Shown: positions 17,647 through 26,881 of the stretch, piece after piece
How positions within the stretch are numbered: position 1 is the first letter of the stretch
How the letters are laid out: every line of letters starts with the position of its first letter
Assembly: GCA_016185425.1 (NCBI GenBank)
Contig: JACPNQ010000034.1
Coordinates: 372,001-436,000, forward strand
Direction: 5' to 3'
DNA from: Acidobacteriota bacterium
GTDB taxonomy: Bacteria; Acidobacteriota; Terriglobia; Bryobacterales; Bryobacteraceae
DNA: 64,000 nt
The notes under the pieces: model-generated
Databases searched by the model: none
Seen by the model: only the letters and a program-made list of their open reading frames with translations
What the model was told of the DNA's origin: nothing
Program-made: the position numbers and the translations under genes

Positions 17647-18078
17647 TTGCAGGCAAGAACGCCCCGAAAACAACCCAAGCGGGTTGTACCCGCCCCGACC
17701 ACGGAAGCAGTAGCCGAAGTATTGGGAGCAGGGCCCGAAGATTTGAACCCGGCATGGCGGACGGCACAGGCCGCCGCGGAGGATAAGCAGGCGATCGACA
17801 TACACGTGCTCGACCTGCGCGGCATAACGACGATGGCCGATGCGTTCCTGGTCTGTTCCGGCCGGAACGCGCGGCAGAATCAGGCGATTTGCGAAGAGAT
17901 CGAGAAACGCCTGAAGCAGGAACTTGGCGAGCGGCCGATCGCGATCGAGGGTCTCACGAACGCCGAGTGGATCCTGATGGATTACGGCGATCTGGTGATT
18001 CACATCTTCAGCGAGAAGGCGCGCGAGTATTACGATCTGGAGCGCCTGTATCGCGACGCACACCGGCTGACCGCGTAG
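17647..18078 (+). CDS. rsfS: Ribosomal silencing factor RsfS
   Basis: Binds ribosomal protein L14 and blocks joining of the subunits when nutrients are scarce. 143 residues from a TTG start with AGGAG (17636-17640) six bases upstream. Conserved features are the IDIHVLDLRGITTMADAFLV strand-helix, SGRNARQNQAICEEIE, and WILMDYGDLVIHIFSEKARE with YYDLERLY. The N-terminal ~35 residues before the domain are variable, so a later start is possible. A TATACT at 17605-17610 might be a -10 box, but I see no matching -35. Confidence 0.9.
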   Translation: MQARTPRKQPKRVVPAPTTEAVAEVLGAGPEDLNPAWRTAQAAAEDKQAIDIHVLDLRGITTMADAFLVCSGRNARQNQAICEEIEKRLKQELGERPIAIEGLTNAEWILMDYGDLVIHIFSEKAREYYDLERLYRDAHRLTA

Positions 18079-18097
18079 TTCTCGCGCCAGCGCGCTG

Positions 18098-19414
18098 TTA
18101 TTTCTTTGATGAGGCGGGCACCGCCGCCGTTGCTTCTTTAGCGTTGGCGGCGAGGTCCTTGATCCCGGTCAGGGCCTTGGCGTCAAGGATGTAGACTTCG
18201 GCTTCGTTGGCGCGCCTGGCCGCGTAGGTGTCGCCCTGTTTGGTGAGGATTACTTTCTCATTGCCGACGGTGTATTCGGCGAAGATGGCGCCGGCCGCGG
18301 AGTTCGCGAACTTGGCTGCGGCGAGTTCGCGGAGGCGATCGACGAGTTGCTGCACCGAGCCGGCATCGACGGTCTTGCCGTCGCGTTTCCAGTCTGTACC
18401 CGACTTGGTGAACAGATAGGCCGAGCCGTCCTGTTTTACTTCGACGCGATCCGGCTGGGTGAATCCGAAGTCGAAGAGCTTCTTGTTGCGGAAGTCGTCG
18501 AGGCCTTTGCCTAAGCCTTCGCCGAGTTCGGCGGTTGTTTTGAAGACGCCTTCGACGGCGCTCGATTTGGCGAAGTAGACGTTGTCCTTGCCTTTGCGGA
18601 CTTCGATTTGCATCGTGCCTTTTTGATCCGTGACCTTGGCCGTACCGACAACAGCCGCGGACACAAACTGGGCTGGGATCGCGGCTTCGGCTTCTGTGTC
18701 GTTGGTGACTTCCATCTTGGCGTCCTTGAGCTTGCGCACGAGCTCCTCGGCGGCGAAGTTGTCGGCTCGCAGCGCTTGCGGCTTCAGGATGGTCCAGGCA
18801 TTGGCATTGTTCTTGCCGAACTCGATCGTTGTGCCTTTCGCCGTTAGCTCGACGCGGGTCAGCTTCTCGCTGTCGAAGGGCAGGAGGCGCTTGTCGCGCA
18901 GGTCGCGCCAGGACTTGTCGAACATCGTCTTTGTCGACGATGCGATGGTGTAGAGCTTGGTTTCGCCATCGACCTTGGCGTAGGCCGCGGAGCCGCTGGG
19001 CGAGTTATCCCCAACTAGCAGCGTATGCGTCTTTCCGCCGCCGCGAACGACGACGGTGATGAGAGGTTCGGCGAGGCCGTATGGCTTTACGTCGGCGGAC
19101 TTTTCATCGACGAGGCGATCGGAGTTGAGGACCGCGAGAGTTGAGACGATTCCGCTCACCGCATCCTGATCGGCATTCAGCTTGATGGGGGACTGAATGG
19201 TCCAGGTGGATGACTTTTCGAGTTTCACCGGATCGGCGCCCATGCGCTTGAGCTCGATCGAGGTGATCTGGTCTTGCGGGATTTCCCAGATTTTGGGAGC
19301 GTCTTCCGCGTTTGCCGGTTTGTCCTTATCCGTACCTTTCTTGTCGGACCAGTAGTAGATGCCGGTGAGGGCAAGCAGCGCAACCGCGCCAAAAATCAGT
19401 CGCCGCGGATCCAT
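18098..19414 (-). CDS. DUF4340 domain protein of a Gld-like ABC operon
   Basis: 438 residues with one N-terminal membrane anchor (about 6-22) and a large outside domain made of repeats such as IWEIPQDQITSIELKR, GLAEPLITVVVRGGGKTHTL and FDSEKLTRVELTA, typical of DUF4340. Such proteins are found beside GldG-like and ABC-2 genes. It is the last gene of the operon ATPase - permease - GldG-like - DUF4340, with only four bases between it and the GldG-like gene. The complex likely moves something across, or acts on, the envelope; the cargo is unknown. Confidence 0.82.
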   Translation of the reverse strand: MDPRRLIFGAVALLALTGIYYWSDKKGTDKDKPANAEDAPKIWEIPQDQITSIELKRMGADPVKLEKSSTWTIQSPIKLNADQDAVSGIVSTLAVLNSDRLVDEKSADVKPYGLAEPLITVVVRGGGKTHTLLVGDNSPSGSAAYAKVDGETKLYTIASSTKTMFDKSWRDLRDKRLLPFDSEKLTRVELTAKGTTIEFGKNNANAWTILKPQALRADNFAAEELVRKLKDAKMEVTNDTEAEAAIPAQFVSAAVVGTAKVTDQKGTMQIEVRKGKDNVYFAKSSAVEGVFKTTAELGEGLGKGLDDFRNKKLFDFGFTQPDRVEVKQDGSAYLFTKSGTDWKRDGKTVDAGSVQQLVDRLRELAAAKFANSAAGAIFAEYTVGNEKVILTKQGDTYAARRANEAEVYILDAKALTGIKDLAANAKEATAAVPASSKK

Positions 19415-19418
19415 GCCG

Positions 19419-20747
19419 CTACCTCCGCTTCAGCCAGACGAAGATGCCAGCGCCGAGGACGGCGAGCGTGGGCAGGAAGCTGGTGACATAGAGTACCCAG
19501 AACTGCGCGGGACGCACTGTAAGGCGGCGGTCTTCCGGTTCTTTCGGGCGAATGGAGATGAAGTCCTCGTCGGCCGACATCCAGTTGATCATGTTGAGGA
19601 AGAGATCGCGATTGCCGTAGCGGTTGAGCATAGCGGCACTGGCCCAGTCAACGGAGCCGACGACAACAACGCGGCCCTGTTTCTTGATGTCGCCGCCGCC
19701 GCCGACCGTAGTCGCGGCGCCGATGACGAAGGGACCGTTCGCATCTTTCGGCGGCGCGGCGGCTTGGAGTTTGATCAGGTCGAGTGTTTTGGTGGAGAAG
19801 GCGTCGGGGGCGGAGGAGAAGAGCTTCTCGGCGCCATTCTTCGCTTCGAGGCTGCGCGCGAGCGGGATCAGTGCGGGCAGACCGCGCATGTCGCGAACGA
19901 TGGGGTGCTGCGAGAAGTCGTCAATGGCGAGCACGCCGGTGCCGGAGGTGTCGAAGAGCAGGTTGTTGTTGACCTGAATGTTCCAGGAGGCGAGGAGCGC
20001 GGTGAGCTTGGCGTTCTCGTCGGTTTCCTCGCGCGCGCCTTTGAGCGCGGGGACCAGCAGGAACATGGCATCGCCGCCTTTTTGGACGAAGGCCTTGATG
20101 GCGGTGATCGCTTCGTCGTTGTACTCGCGGCGGGGACCGGCGGAGAGAAGTATGGTGCAGGCGGCGGGGATCTCGGCCTTTTCGAGGATCTTCACCGTTT
20201 GGGTCTTGTAGTTGTTGCGTTCGAGGGCGGCCTTCGCGCCGGAGAAGCTGGAGGGGTCGGCGCCTTCAAAGCTGCGCTCGCCATGGCCGTCGAGAGTGCA
20301 GACGACTTGCTCGCCGGCTTGATTCATGCGAACGATGGCGCCTGTGATTTCCTGCTCAGTGACAGCCTTGGCCTCCTCGCGGCGGGTGCCGTTATCGAGG
20401 ATGAGCGTACCGTAGCTGCGCGCGCCCATGGCCTTGGCCTTTGCCGGGTCCTTGTCGGGGTCGACGTACTCGACTTTGAAGTTGGTGGAGAGGTTGGAGT
20501 AGCGATCGAGAAGACCGCGGGCTTCTTCAAAGCGGCTGGTGCGGTGAAAGTAAACGGCACGGAGATTGCCTTTCAGACCTTTGATGACCTTTTCCGTCTG
20601 ATCGGAGAGCGAGTAGCGTTTGTTGGCCGTAGTGTCGAAGGACTTGTTGTGGCGGTCAGCCAGGATGTTGACGACGACGAGGGCGGCGATGACGATCGCC
20701 GTGTAGAGGCCGGTATAGGCGGTGAATTTCGTTTGGCGGGTTGCCAT
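19419..20747 (-). CDS. GldG-like ABC transporter auxiliary protein
   Basis: 442 residues with a membrane helix at each end (about 14-31 and 419-438) and a large soluble part between, which carries the GldG/DUF4350-like features: KRYSLSDQTEKVIKGL, VEYVDPDKDPAKAKAMG, TLDGHGER and VVVGSVDWASAAML. In Bacteroidota GldG works with GldA and GldF in gliding and secretion; many non-gliding bacteria have similar sets with unknown cargo. It is located between the permease (3 bases upstream) and DUF4340 genes. Confidence 0.84.
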   Translation of the reverse strand: MATRQTKFTAYTGLYTAIVIAALVVVNILADRHNKSFDTTANKRYSLSDQTEKVIKGLKGNLRAVYFHRTSRFEEARGLLDRYSNLSTNFKVEYVDPDKDPAKAKAMGARSYGTLILDNGTRREEAKAVTEQEITGAIVRMNQAGEQVVCTLDGHGERSFEGADPSSFSGAKAALERNNYKTQTVKILEKAEIPAACTILLSAGPRREYNDEAITAIKAFVQKGGDAMFLLVPALKGAREETDENAKLTALLASWNIQVNNNLLFDTSGTGVLAIDDFSQHPIVRDMRGLPALIPLARSLEAKNGAEKLFSSAPDAFSTKTLDLIKLQAAAPPKDANGPFVIGAATTVGGGGDIKKQGRVVVVGSVDWASAAMLNRYGNRDLFLNMINWMSADEDFISIRPKEPEDRRLTVRPAQFWVLYVTSFLPTLAVLGAGIFVWLKRR

Positions 20748-20750
20748 CGG

Positions 20751-21503
20751 TTATGACCTCCACCGTAAAGACTCAAGTGACCGCGCCGTGAGGAAGATAC
20801 CAATCGCGATGACAGAGAGGAAGTAGATGGTGTCTTTGGTGTCGACTACGCCGCGGGCGTAGGAGTTGAAGTGGGCTGTTAGCGAGAGATAGGCAAGCAC
20901 CTTGGCCCAGCCGTCGGACTTGAACGTTGTGGCCCAGTCAAATGTCCAGAACATGAGCGCCATGCCGAACGTCGTCGCGCCGGCGACGATTTGGTTTTTC
21001 GTCGTGTTCGAGATAAACATGCCGATGGCGAGGAGCGCGCCGCCTTGCAGGAACATGCCGAGATAGGCGGTGGCGAGGGGGCGCCAGTCGGGGTTGCCGA
21101 ACAGGAAGGTGAAGCTCAGACAGAAGAGCTTCACGCCGAGGATGCAGGCGTACATCGCCATGGCGCCGAACCATTTGCCGAGGATGATTTCCATGTCGGT
21201 GATGGGGGAAGTGACGAGGAGCTCGATTGTGCCGGAGCGCTTTTCCTCGGCGAAGAGACGCATGGTGATCATCGGGATGAGGAAGAGCGACAGAACGCCG
21301 GCGTTGGAGACTACGGGAGCAATGACGTAGCCATTCAGATCGGCTGGACCGCCGCCTTGCATTGACATTTCGATGAAGTTGGCGATGGCGATAAGCGAGA
21401 ACCAGCCGGAGATGAGCGCGTAGATGGCGAGGAGCGCGTAGGCGATGGGAGAGACGAAGTAGCTTTTCAGTTCTTTCTGGGCGATGGCGAAGATGTTACT
21501 CAT
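20751..21503 (-). CDS. ABC-2 type permease, GldF-like
   Basis: 250 residues with about six hydrophobic helices, from ATG 21503 which overlaps the ATPase gene end by eight bases. The start MSNIFAIAQKELKSYFVSPI and MRLFAEEKRSGTIELLVTSP are classic for GldF-type permeases, which form the channel half of the exporter. It is translated right after its ATPase. A longer frame up to 21539 lies inside the ATPase gene and was not used. Confidence 0.9.
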   Translation of the reverse strand: MSNIFAIAQKELKSYFVSPIAYALLAIYALISGWFSLIAIANFIEMSMQGGGPADLNGYVIAPVVSNAGVLSLFLIPMITMRLFAEEKRSGTIELLVTSPITDMEIILGKWFGAMAMYACILGVKLFCLSFTFLFGNPDWRPLATAYLGMFLQGGALLAIGMFISNTTKNQIVAGATTFGMALMFWTFDWATTFKSDGWAKVLAYLSLTAHFNSYARGVVDTKDTIYFLSVIAIGIFLTARSLESLRWRS

Positions 21504-22476
21504 TGGGAGTCTCCTTGGCGGCAGCTGGCTGATCGGCACCGGTCAATTGCAGGAAGACGTCTTCTAGGGACATGCCAACCGCTTTCAACTCGGTCAGTGA
21601 GAAACCGCCTTCAACGACTGTGCGCGCGAGATCGGCGCGGATGTGATGGCCCTGCAGGCTCTCGACTTCGAATAGGGCGCGATTATTCTTTTCCTCGCGG
21701 AGGATGACTTTGCTTACGCCGGACACTTGTTCGAGACGCTGATGGACAGCCTTGGCATCGAGCGCGCCGTCGCGGCCTTCGACTTCGACGCCGACATTTT
21801 CCGAGCCGCGCATGCGGTTGGTGAGATTGTCGACCGTGTCGGTGGCGACGAGTTTACCTTTGGAAATAATGACGACGCGTTCGCAGGTCTGTTCCACTTC
21901 GGGGAGGATGTGGGTGGAGAGGATGATGGTGTGATCGCCGGCGAGGCCTTTGATGAGCTGGCGGGTTTCGAGGATCTGTTTGGGGTCGAGACCGGAAGTC
22001 GGCTCATCGAGGATGAGGATTTCGGGGTTGTGGAGGAGCGCCTGAGCGAGACCGACGCGCTGCCGGTAGCCTTTCGAGAGCTTGGCGATGAGCTTTGACT
22101 GGACGTCGCCGATGTTGGTTTTGGCGGAGACTTCGTCGATGCGTTTGGCGAGATCGGCGCCGCGCAGGCCCTTGAGTTTTCCGGCGAAGTCGAGGTACTC
22201 AACGACCTCCATATCCGGATAAAGAGGCGGAGTTTCAGGCAGGTAGCCGATGCGCTTTTTCACTTCCATGGGCTGTTCCAGCACATCGAATCCGGCCACG
22301 CTGGCCTTGCCTTCCGAAGGAGGGAGGAAGCAGGTCAGAATGCGCATCGTGGTTGTTTTGCCGGCGCCGTTAGGGCCGAGGAAACCGACGATTTGACCTT
22401 TTTCCACCTCGAAGGAAACACTATCGACCGCAGTGAAGCGGGCGTATCTTTTGGAGACACCTTCGACTTTGATCAC
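21496..22476 (-). CDS. ABC transporter ATP-binding protein, GldA-like
   Basis: 326 residues. Walker A GPNGAGKTT at 34-42, signature LSKGYRQRVGLAQALLH, Walker B LILDEPTSGLDP and the H-loop STHILPEVEQ are complete, so the protein should be active. The C-terminal ~100 residues carry a regulatory extension usual in ABC-2 exporters. It is the first gene of the four-gene Gld-like operon and is 14 bases downstream of fabI on the same strand, so fabI may share its transcript. Confidence 0.93.
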   Translation of the reverse strand: MIKVEGVSKRYARFTAVDSVSFEVEKGQIVGFLGPNGAGKTTTMRILTCFLPPSEGKASVAGFDVLEQPMEVKKRIGYLPETPPLYPDMEVVEYLDFAGKLKGLRGADLAKRIDEVSAKTNIGDVQSKLIAKLSKGYRQRVGLAQALLHNPEILILDEPTSGLDPKQILETRQLIKGLAGDHTIILSTHILPEVEQTCERVVIISKGKLVATDTVDNLTNRMRGSENVGVEVEGRDGALDAKAVHQRLEQVSGVSKVILREEKNNRALFEVESLQGHHIRADLARTVVEGGFSLTELKAVGMSLEDVFLQLTGADQPAAAKETPNE

Positions 22477-22490
22477 TATTTAGACCTCGA

Positions 22491-23261
22491 TCACAATCCC
22501 ATAATCTGATAGCCGGAATCCACGAAGATCGTGTTTCCGGTAACGCCTCGGCCCAGATCGCTGCCGAGGAAAACGGCAGTGTCGGCGACCTCCGCCGGAG
22601 TACAGTTCCGGCGCAGGGGGGATTTGGCGGCTATCGCTTCCAAAATCTTGCTAAAGTCCTTAATACCACGGGCGGCGGCGGTCTTGATAGGACCGGCGCT
22701 GATGGCGTTGACACGAATGTTGGACGCGCCGAGCTCACCGGCGAGGTACCGCACGGATGCTTCGAGGGCAGCCTTCGCGACGCCCATAACATTGTAGTTC
22801 TCGATGACGCGCTGCGCGCCGAGGTAACTCAACGTCATAATGGAGCCGCCTTCGGTCATCAGCGGGCGAACGGCGTTGGCGACGCCGATAAGCGACCAGG
22901 CACTGACTTCGGCGGCGAGCTTGAAGCCGTCGCGAGAGGTCTGGACGAAGGGACGGCTGAGGTCTTCGCTGTTGGCGAAGGCGATGGAGTGGACGACGAT
23001 ATCGATTTTGGGGAACTCGGGGCCGAGGGTTTCGGCGAGTCTGGCGAGATCCTCGTCCTTCGATACGTCGCACTGGAAGACCTTCTTCGCGCCGAGCGCT
23101 TCACCGTATTCTTCGACCGATTTCTGCAGGCGTTCGCCCTGATAGGTGAGAAGAACCGTGGCGCCTTCGCGCTGGAAGGCCTGCGCTATCGCGTAGGCAA
23201 TACTCCACTTGTTGGCGATCCCCAAAATGAGGGCCGTCTTACCTTGCAACAGAGAAGACAT
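22491..23261 (-). CDS. fabI: Enoyl-[acyl-carrier-protein] reductase FabI
   Basis: NADH-dependent last step of fatty acid elongation. 256 residues, the standard length. The modified Rossmann start GIANKWSIAYAIA, the strand DIVVHSIAFA, the catalytic pair in NYNVMGVAKA (Tyr-x6-Lys) and SAGPIKTAAARGI are diagnostic of FabI rather than of ordinary short-chain dehydrogenases. It lies 14 bases upstream of the ABC operon. Confidence 0.96.
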   Translation of the reverse strand: MSSLLQGKTALILGIANKWSIAYAIAQAFQREGATVLLTYQGERLQKSVEEYGEALGAKKVFQCDVSKDEDLARLAETLGPEFPKIDIVVHSIAFANSEDLSRPFVQTSRDGFKLAAEVSAWSLIGVANAVRPLMTEGGSIMTLSYLGAQRVIENYNVMGVAKAALEASVRYLAGELGASNIRVNAISAGPIKTAAARGIKDFSKILEAIAAKSPLRRNCTPAEVADTAVFLGSDLGRGVTGNTIFVDSGYQIMGL

Positions 23262-23272
23262 AACTTCTCAGT

Positions 23273-24205
23273 TTACCGCTTCACCTTGACCGGCTTGCCG
23301 CCTTGCTCCTTGCTCTTCTGGGCGGCGTCCATAAAAGCGAATAGCTCCATGGTTTCGTCCTCGCTTACAGGAGCGACGCCGGTCTGGAAGAACTTGACGA
23401 TTTCCTTGAGCATGGGGACGTAGCTCGATTTGATCTTGCCGCTTTCGATAGTCTTCTTCTCGGCATAGGCGATGGCGCCATAGTCGCCGTAAGGGCGCAG
23501 CACCTGGACCGTGCCGATGCGGCCGTCCTTCCACTTGCCGACGACGACATCGTTGGCGGAGGCGATGCGGGTAACTTCCTCGCAGCCGGGGCCCATGATG
23601 GCGTAGAGCATTTCGACGGGGTGGATGCCGTACCAGGAGAGATCGAGATAGTGGGTCTTTTCCATTGGGCCTGGACCCCAGACCGTAACGCTCTTGTTGG
23701 CGGGGTTCTTCATCGTTGGCAAAGGATCGGCCCACCTGAGGCTGGAAGAACTGAACCATTTGACGTTCGCGGCCTTCGCGGCTTTGGCGATGGCAACGGC
23801 GTCCGGGTAGGTGGAGGCGAGCGGTTTATCGATGAACATTGGCTTGCCACATTTGAAGGCCGCGATGGCCTGTTCGAGATGTTTACGGCCGTCATTGGAC
23901 TCAAGGAGAATGGCGTCGACTTTGCCGCAAAGCGCGCCGATGGACGGAACGATTTCCACCTTGTATTTTTCGGCGAGGTCCTTGGCGTAGCCTTCGACGC
24001 GGCTGGCGCTGGATTCGATATCGGGGCTGCCGCCTTTATAGGCGGCTACGATTCTGGCGCCGGGGATGTGGTCCGGGCTGGTTGGATCGTTCAACACCTT
24101 GGAGAAGGCGATGACATGGGAGGTGTCTGTGCCGATGATTCCGACACGGAGGTCGGCGGCGGCCGCGGCGATGGCACACAATAGGAAAAGGCTGACAGGC
24201 TTCAT
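23273..24205 (-). CDS. Exported Gfo/Idh/MocA family oxidoreductase
   Basis: 310 residues from ATG 24205, which opens a signal peptide (MKPVSLFLLCAIAAAAADLR). The N-terminal nucleotide-binding domain shows LRVGIIGTDTSHV, VDAILLESNDGRKHLEQ and the characteristic CGKPMFIDKPLAST with the catalytic-type Lys. GYAKDLAEKYKVEIVPS resembles the usual family helix. Proteins of this class act on sugars or sugar-like compounds with NAD(P); the export signal suggests a Solibacter-type periplasmic variant. It is divergent from recG, with only ~20 bases between the starts. Confidence 0.85.
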   Translation of the reverse strand: MKPVSLFLLCAIAAAAADLRVGIIGTDTSHVIAFSKVLNDPTSPDHIPGARIVAAYKGGSPDIESSASRVEGYAKDLAEKYKVEIVPSIGALCGKVDAILLESNDGRKHLEQAIAAFKCGKPMFIDKPLASTYPDAVAIAKAAKAANVKWFSSSSLRWADPLPTMKNPANKSVTVWGPGPMEKTHYLDLSWYGIHPVEMLYAIMGPGCEEVTRIASANDVVVGKWKDGRIGTVQVLRPYGDYGAIAYAEKKTIESGKIKSSYVPMLKEIVKFFQTGVAPVSEDETMELFAFMDAAQKSKEQGGKPVKVKR

Positions 24206-24224
24206 CACGGGAATTGTATCGCGC

Positions 24225-26327
24225 GTGCATCTGGACACACCGCTGGTTTACGTAAAAGGCGTCGGACCCTTCCGGGCAGAGATGCTGGAGGCGAAAGGCC
24301 TCGTGACCGTCAATGACTTGCTGCACTATCCGCCCTTCCGGTACGAGGACCGCAGTAATTTGAAGTCGATTTACGAGCTTGCGCCGGGCGAGATGGCAAC
24401 GGTGATCGCCGAGGTGCGATCGACGCGGATGCCGAAGATGGGGCGGAGGAACGTGGGGTTGTTTGAGGCGCGGTTCGGGGACGGCTCGCACGCGACGCTG
24501 ACAGGCAAGTGGTTTCATGGGGCCTACCTGGCGAACGTGTTGACGGAGGGCGCGCGTGTTTCGCTGTACGGGAAAGTGGAGTTCGACAGTTATTCGGGCG
24601 ACATGCTGATGATGCATCCGGAGTTCGAGATGCTATCGGCCGACGATGAGGACGGGGACGCTTCGCTGCATACCGGGCGAGTGGTTCCGATTTACGAGGC
24701 GGCGGGGAAGGTCAGTCCGAAGATGATGCGCGCGCTGATGCGGCGGGTGCTGGATGGGATTGAGCCTTTGGAGGATTTCCTGCCGGTGCACTTGCGGGAG
24801 AGATTGAAGCTGGTGGACCGGTGGACGGCGGTTCGCGGGATTCACTTTCCGGGCGAGGATTCGGACTTGCGGCTGTTGAACGCATTTCGTTCGCCGGCGC
24901 ATTTGCGGATGATTCTGGAAGAGTTTTTCTGGCTGGAGTGCGGACTGGAGTTAAAGCGGAGCAAAGCGAAGCTGGAGGCGGGGATTGCTTTCCAGTTGAA
25001 CGAGCAGGTGCGGGAGAAGGTGAAGGCGATGCTGCCGTTTAAGCCGACGGGCGCGCAGAAGCGCGTGCTGGGGGAGATTGCGAAGGACATGGCGGAACCG
25101 CATCCGATGAGCCGGCTGCTGCAGGGGGACGTCGGCAGCGGGAAGACGCTGGTGGCGGCGGAGGCCGCGATCATCGCGATTGAGAACGGGTACCAGGTGG
25201 CGGTGTTGGCGCCGACCGAGATATTGGCGATGCAGCACTATGCCTCCTTCCAGGCGCTCTTTGCGAAATTGGGTTATTTGGTTGTGCCGTTGTCGGGATC
25301 GTTGAAGGCGAAGGAGAAGGAAAAGATCAAACGGTTTGTGGAGCAGGGCGCGGCGCGTGTGGTGGTGGGGACACATGCTTTGCTGGAGGAAGGAGTGCAG
25401 TTCCACAAGCTGGGGCTGGCGATTGTGGATGAGCAGCACAGGTTTGGCGTGATGCAGCGATTGAAGCTGATGGAAAAGGGAGAGGTGAAGCCGGACGTGC
25501 TGGTGATGACCGCGACACCGATTCCGCGAACGCTGGCGCTGACTGTGTATGGGGATTTGGATACGTCGGTGATCGATGAGATGCCGCCGGGACGAAAACC
25601 GATCAAAACGAAGCATTTGCCGGAATCGCGGATTGAGGAGGTGTGGAGTTTCGTGGGGCGCGAGGTGGCGGCGGGGCGGCAGGCGTATGTGGTGTATCCG
25701 GTGATTGAAGAGTCCGAGACGGCGGGGATGAAAGCGGCCGAGAAGAGTTATCTGCATTTGCGCGACGACGTGTTTCCTCAATTGGCTGTGGGCCTGCTTC
25801 ATGGAAAGCTGGGGCAGGCGGACAAAGAGACCGTGATGGCCGATTTCAAGGCGGGGCGGATTCAGGTGCTTGTCGCTACGACAGTGGTTGAGGTCGGCGT
25901 GGATGTGCCGAATGCGACTGTGATGGTGATTGAACACGCGGAGCGATTTGGATTGGCGCAGTTGCACCAGTTGCGCGGGCGCGTGGGGCGCGGCGGGGAA
26001 CAGAGTTACTGCATCCTGGTGACGGAGAGGCTGGGGGAGACGGCAAGAGAGAGAGTGCGGACGATGACCGAATCGAACGATGGGTTTTATATTGCCGAGA
26101 TGGACCTGCGGTTGCGCGGGCCGGGAGAGTTTTTTGGGACAAAGCAGAGCGGGATGCCGTCGCTGCGGTTCGCGAATATCATTCGCGACAGGGAGATGCT
26201 GGAGACAGCGAGGGGGGAGGCGCAGGCGTTTATTCAGCATCCGCCGAACGAAGAAGTGTTACGCCGGGCCGTGCATTATATTCGCGACAACTGGCAACGG
26301 CGGTACGGATTGGTGCAGGTGGGCTGA
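24225..26327 (+). CDS. recG: ATP-dependent DNA helicase RecG
   Basis: Branch-migration helicase that remodels stalled forks and recombination junctions. 700 residues. It has the N-terminal wedge/OB region (VYVKGVGPFRAEMLEAKG, DLLHYPPFRYEDRS), Walker A GDVGSGKT at 301-308, the DEQH box at 402-405, MTATPIPRTL and motif VI QLRGRVGRG. The start is taken as GTG 24225 just before the first conserved residues; the frame continues upstream into the divergent MocA gene. It overlaps rsmD by one base. Confidence 0.94.
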   Translation: MHLDTPLVYVKGVGPFRAEMLEAKGLVTVNDLLHYPPFRYEDRSNLKSIYELAPGEMATVIAEVRSTRMPKMGRRNVGLFEARFGDGSHATLTGKWFHGAYLANVLTEGARVSLYGKVEFDSYSGDMLMMHPEFEMLSADDEDGDASLHTGRVVPIYEAAGKVSPKMMRALMRRVLDGIEPLEDFLPVHLRERLKLVDRWTAVRGIHFPGEDSDLRLLNAFRSPAHLRMILEEFFWLECGLELKRSKAKLEAGIAFQLNEQVREKVKAMLPFKPTGAQKRVLGEIAKDMAEPHPMSRLLQGDVGSGKTLVAAEAAIIAIENGYQVAVLAPTEILAMQHYASFQALFAKLGYLVVPLSGSLKAKEKEKIKRFVEQGAARVVVGTHALLEEGVQFHKLGLAIVDEQHRFGVMQRLKLMEKGEVKPDVLVMTATPIPRTLALTVYGDLDTSVIDEMPPGRKPIKTKHLPESRIEEVWSFVGREVAAGRQAYVVYPVIEESETAGMKAAEKSYLHLRDDVFPQLAVGLLHGKLGQADKETVMADFKAGRIQVLVATTVVEVGVDVPNATVMVIEHAERFGLAQLHQLRGRVGRGGEQSYCILVTERLGETARERVRTMTESNDGFYIAEMDLRLRGPGEFFGTKQSGMPSLRFANIIRDREMLETARGEAQAFIQHPPNEEVLRRAVHYIRDNWQRRYGLVQVG

Positions 26328-26881
26328 TGCGCGTGATTGCAGGGGAGTTTCGGAGCCGCAAGCTGGCGAGCGTTCCGGGGTTGGCGGTGCGGCCGACACC
26401 GGATCGATTGCGGGAGTCGCTGTTCAGCATCCTGATGCCGGTGATTGAAGGAGCGGTGTTTGTGGATGCGTATGCGGGGAGCGGGTCGGTGGGGATTGAG
26501 GCGTTGAGCCGCGGGGCGAAGCGGTGCGTGTTCATTGAACGGTCGTCAGCGGCGCTGGAGGTGTTGCGAGCGAATCTGGTTAGTTTGGGCGCGCAGGCCC
26601 GGGTGAATGTTATTCGCGGGAAGGCGGCGCAGGTCTTGGGGGCGTATGCGGCGGATATTGTTTTTTTGGATCCGCCGTATACAGACCCGGACGAGTATGG
26701 GGCTGCGATGGGGGTGGTGCGGGCGCGGATGGTGATTGCGCAACATGCGGCGAAGCAGGTGCTCGAAGACCGGTATGGCGTGTACGAACGCTATCGGCTG
26801 GTGAAGCAGGGGGACAACACGCTGAGCTTTTACCGGCCGTTACATTCCGCTGGCGCGGAGGAGGACGTCGTGGACGAGTAG
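26327..26881 (+). CDS. rsmD: 16S rRNA (guanine(966)-N(2))-methyltransferase RsmD
   Basis: SAM-dependent enzyme that methylates G966 of 16S rRNA. 184 residues. It has MRVIAGEFRSRKLA at the start, RPTPDRLRESLFSIL, the SAM motif FVDAYAGSGSVGIEALSRGA and the catalytic DPPY (FLDPPYTDPDEY). It shares one base with the recG stop (TGATG). Its 3' end runs 42 bases into the convergent MocA gene, and the last ~10 residues after FYRP are not family-like, so the true stop region may have drifted. Confidence 0.92.
   Translation: MRVIAGEFRSRKLASVPGLAVRPTPDRLRESLFSILMPVIEGAVFVDAYAGSGSVGIEALSRGAKRCVFIERSSAALEVLRANLVSLGAQARVNVIRGKAAQVLGAYAADIVFLDPPYTDPDEYGAAMGVVRARMVIAQHAAKQVLEDRYGVYERYRLVKQGDNTLSFYRPLHSAGAEEDVVDE

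Noticed and set aside
19359..20756. 465-codon open frame on the + strand opposite the GldG-like gene
   Set aside because: Gly/Val/Glu-rich mirror of a GC-rich gene; no motif, and the minus-strand gene has clear family features and operon spacing.
24951..26240. 429-codon open frame on the minus strand opposite recG
   Set aside because: His/Arg/Leu/Gln-rich antisense reading of recG, which is unmistakable on the + strand.
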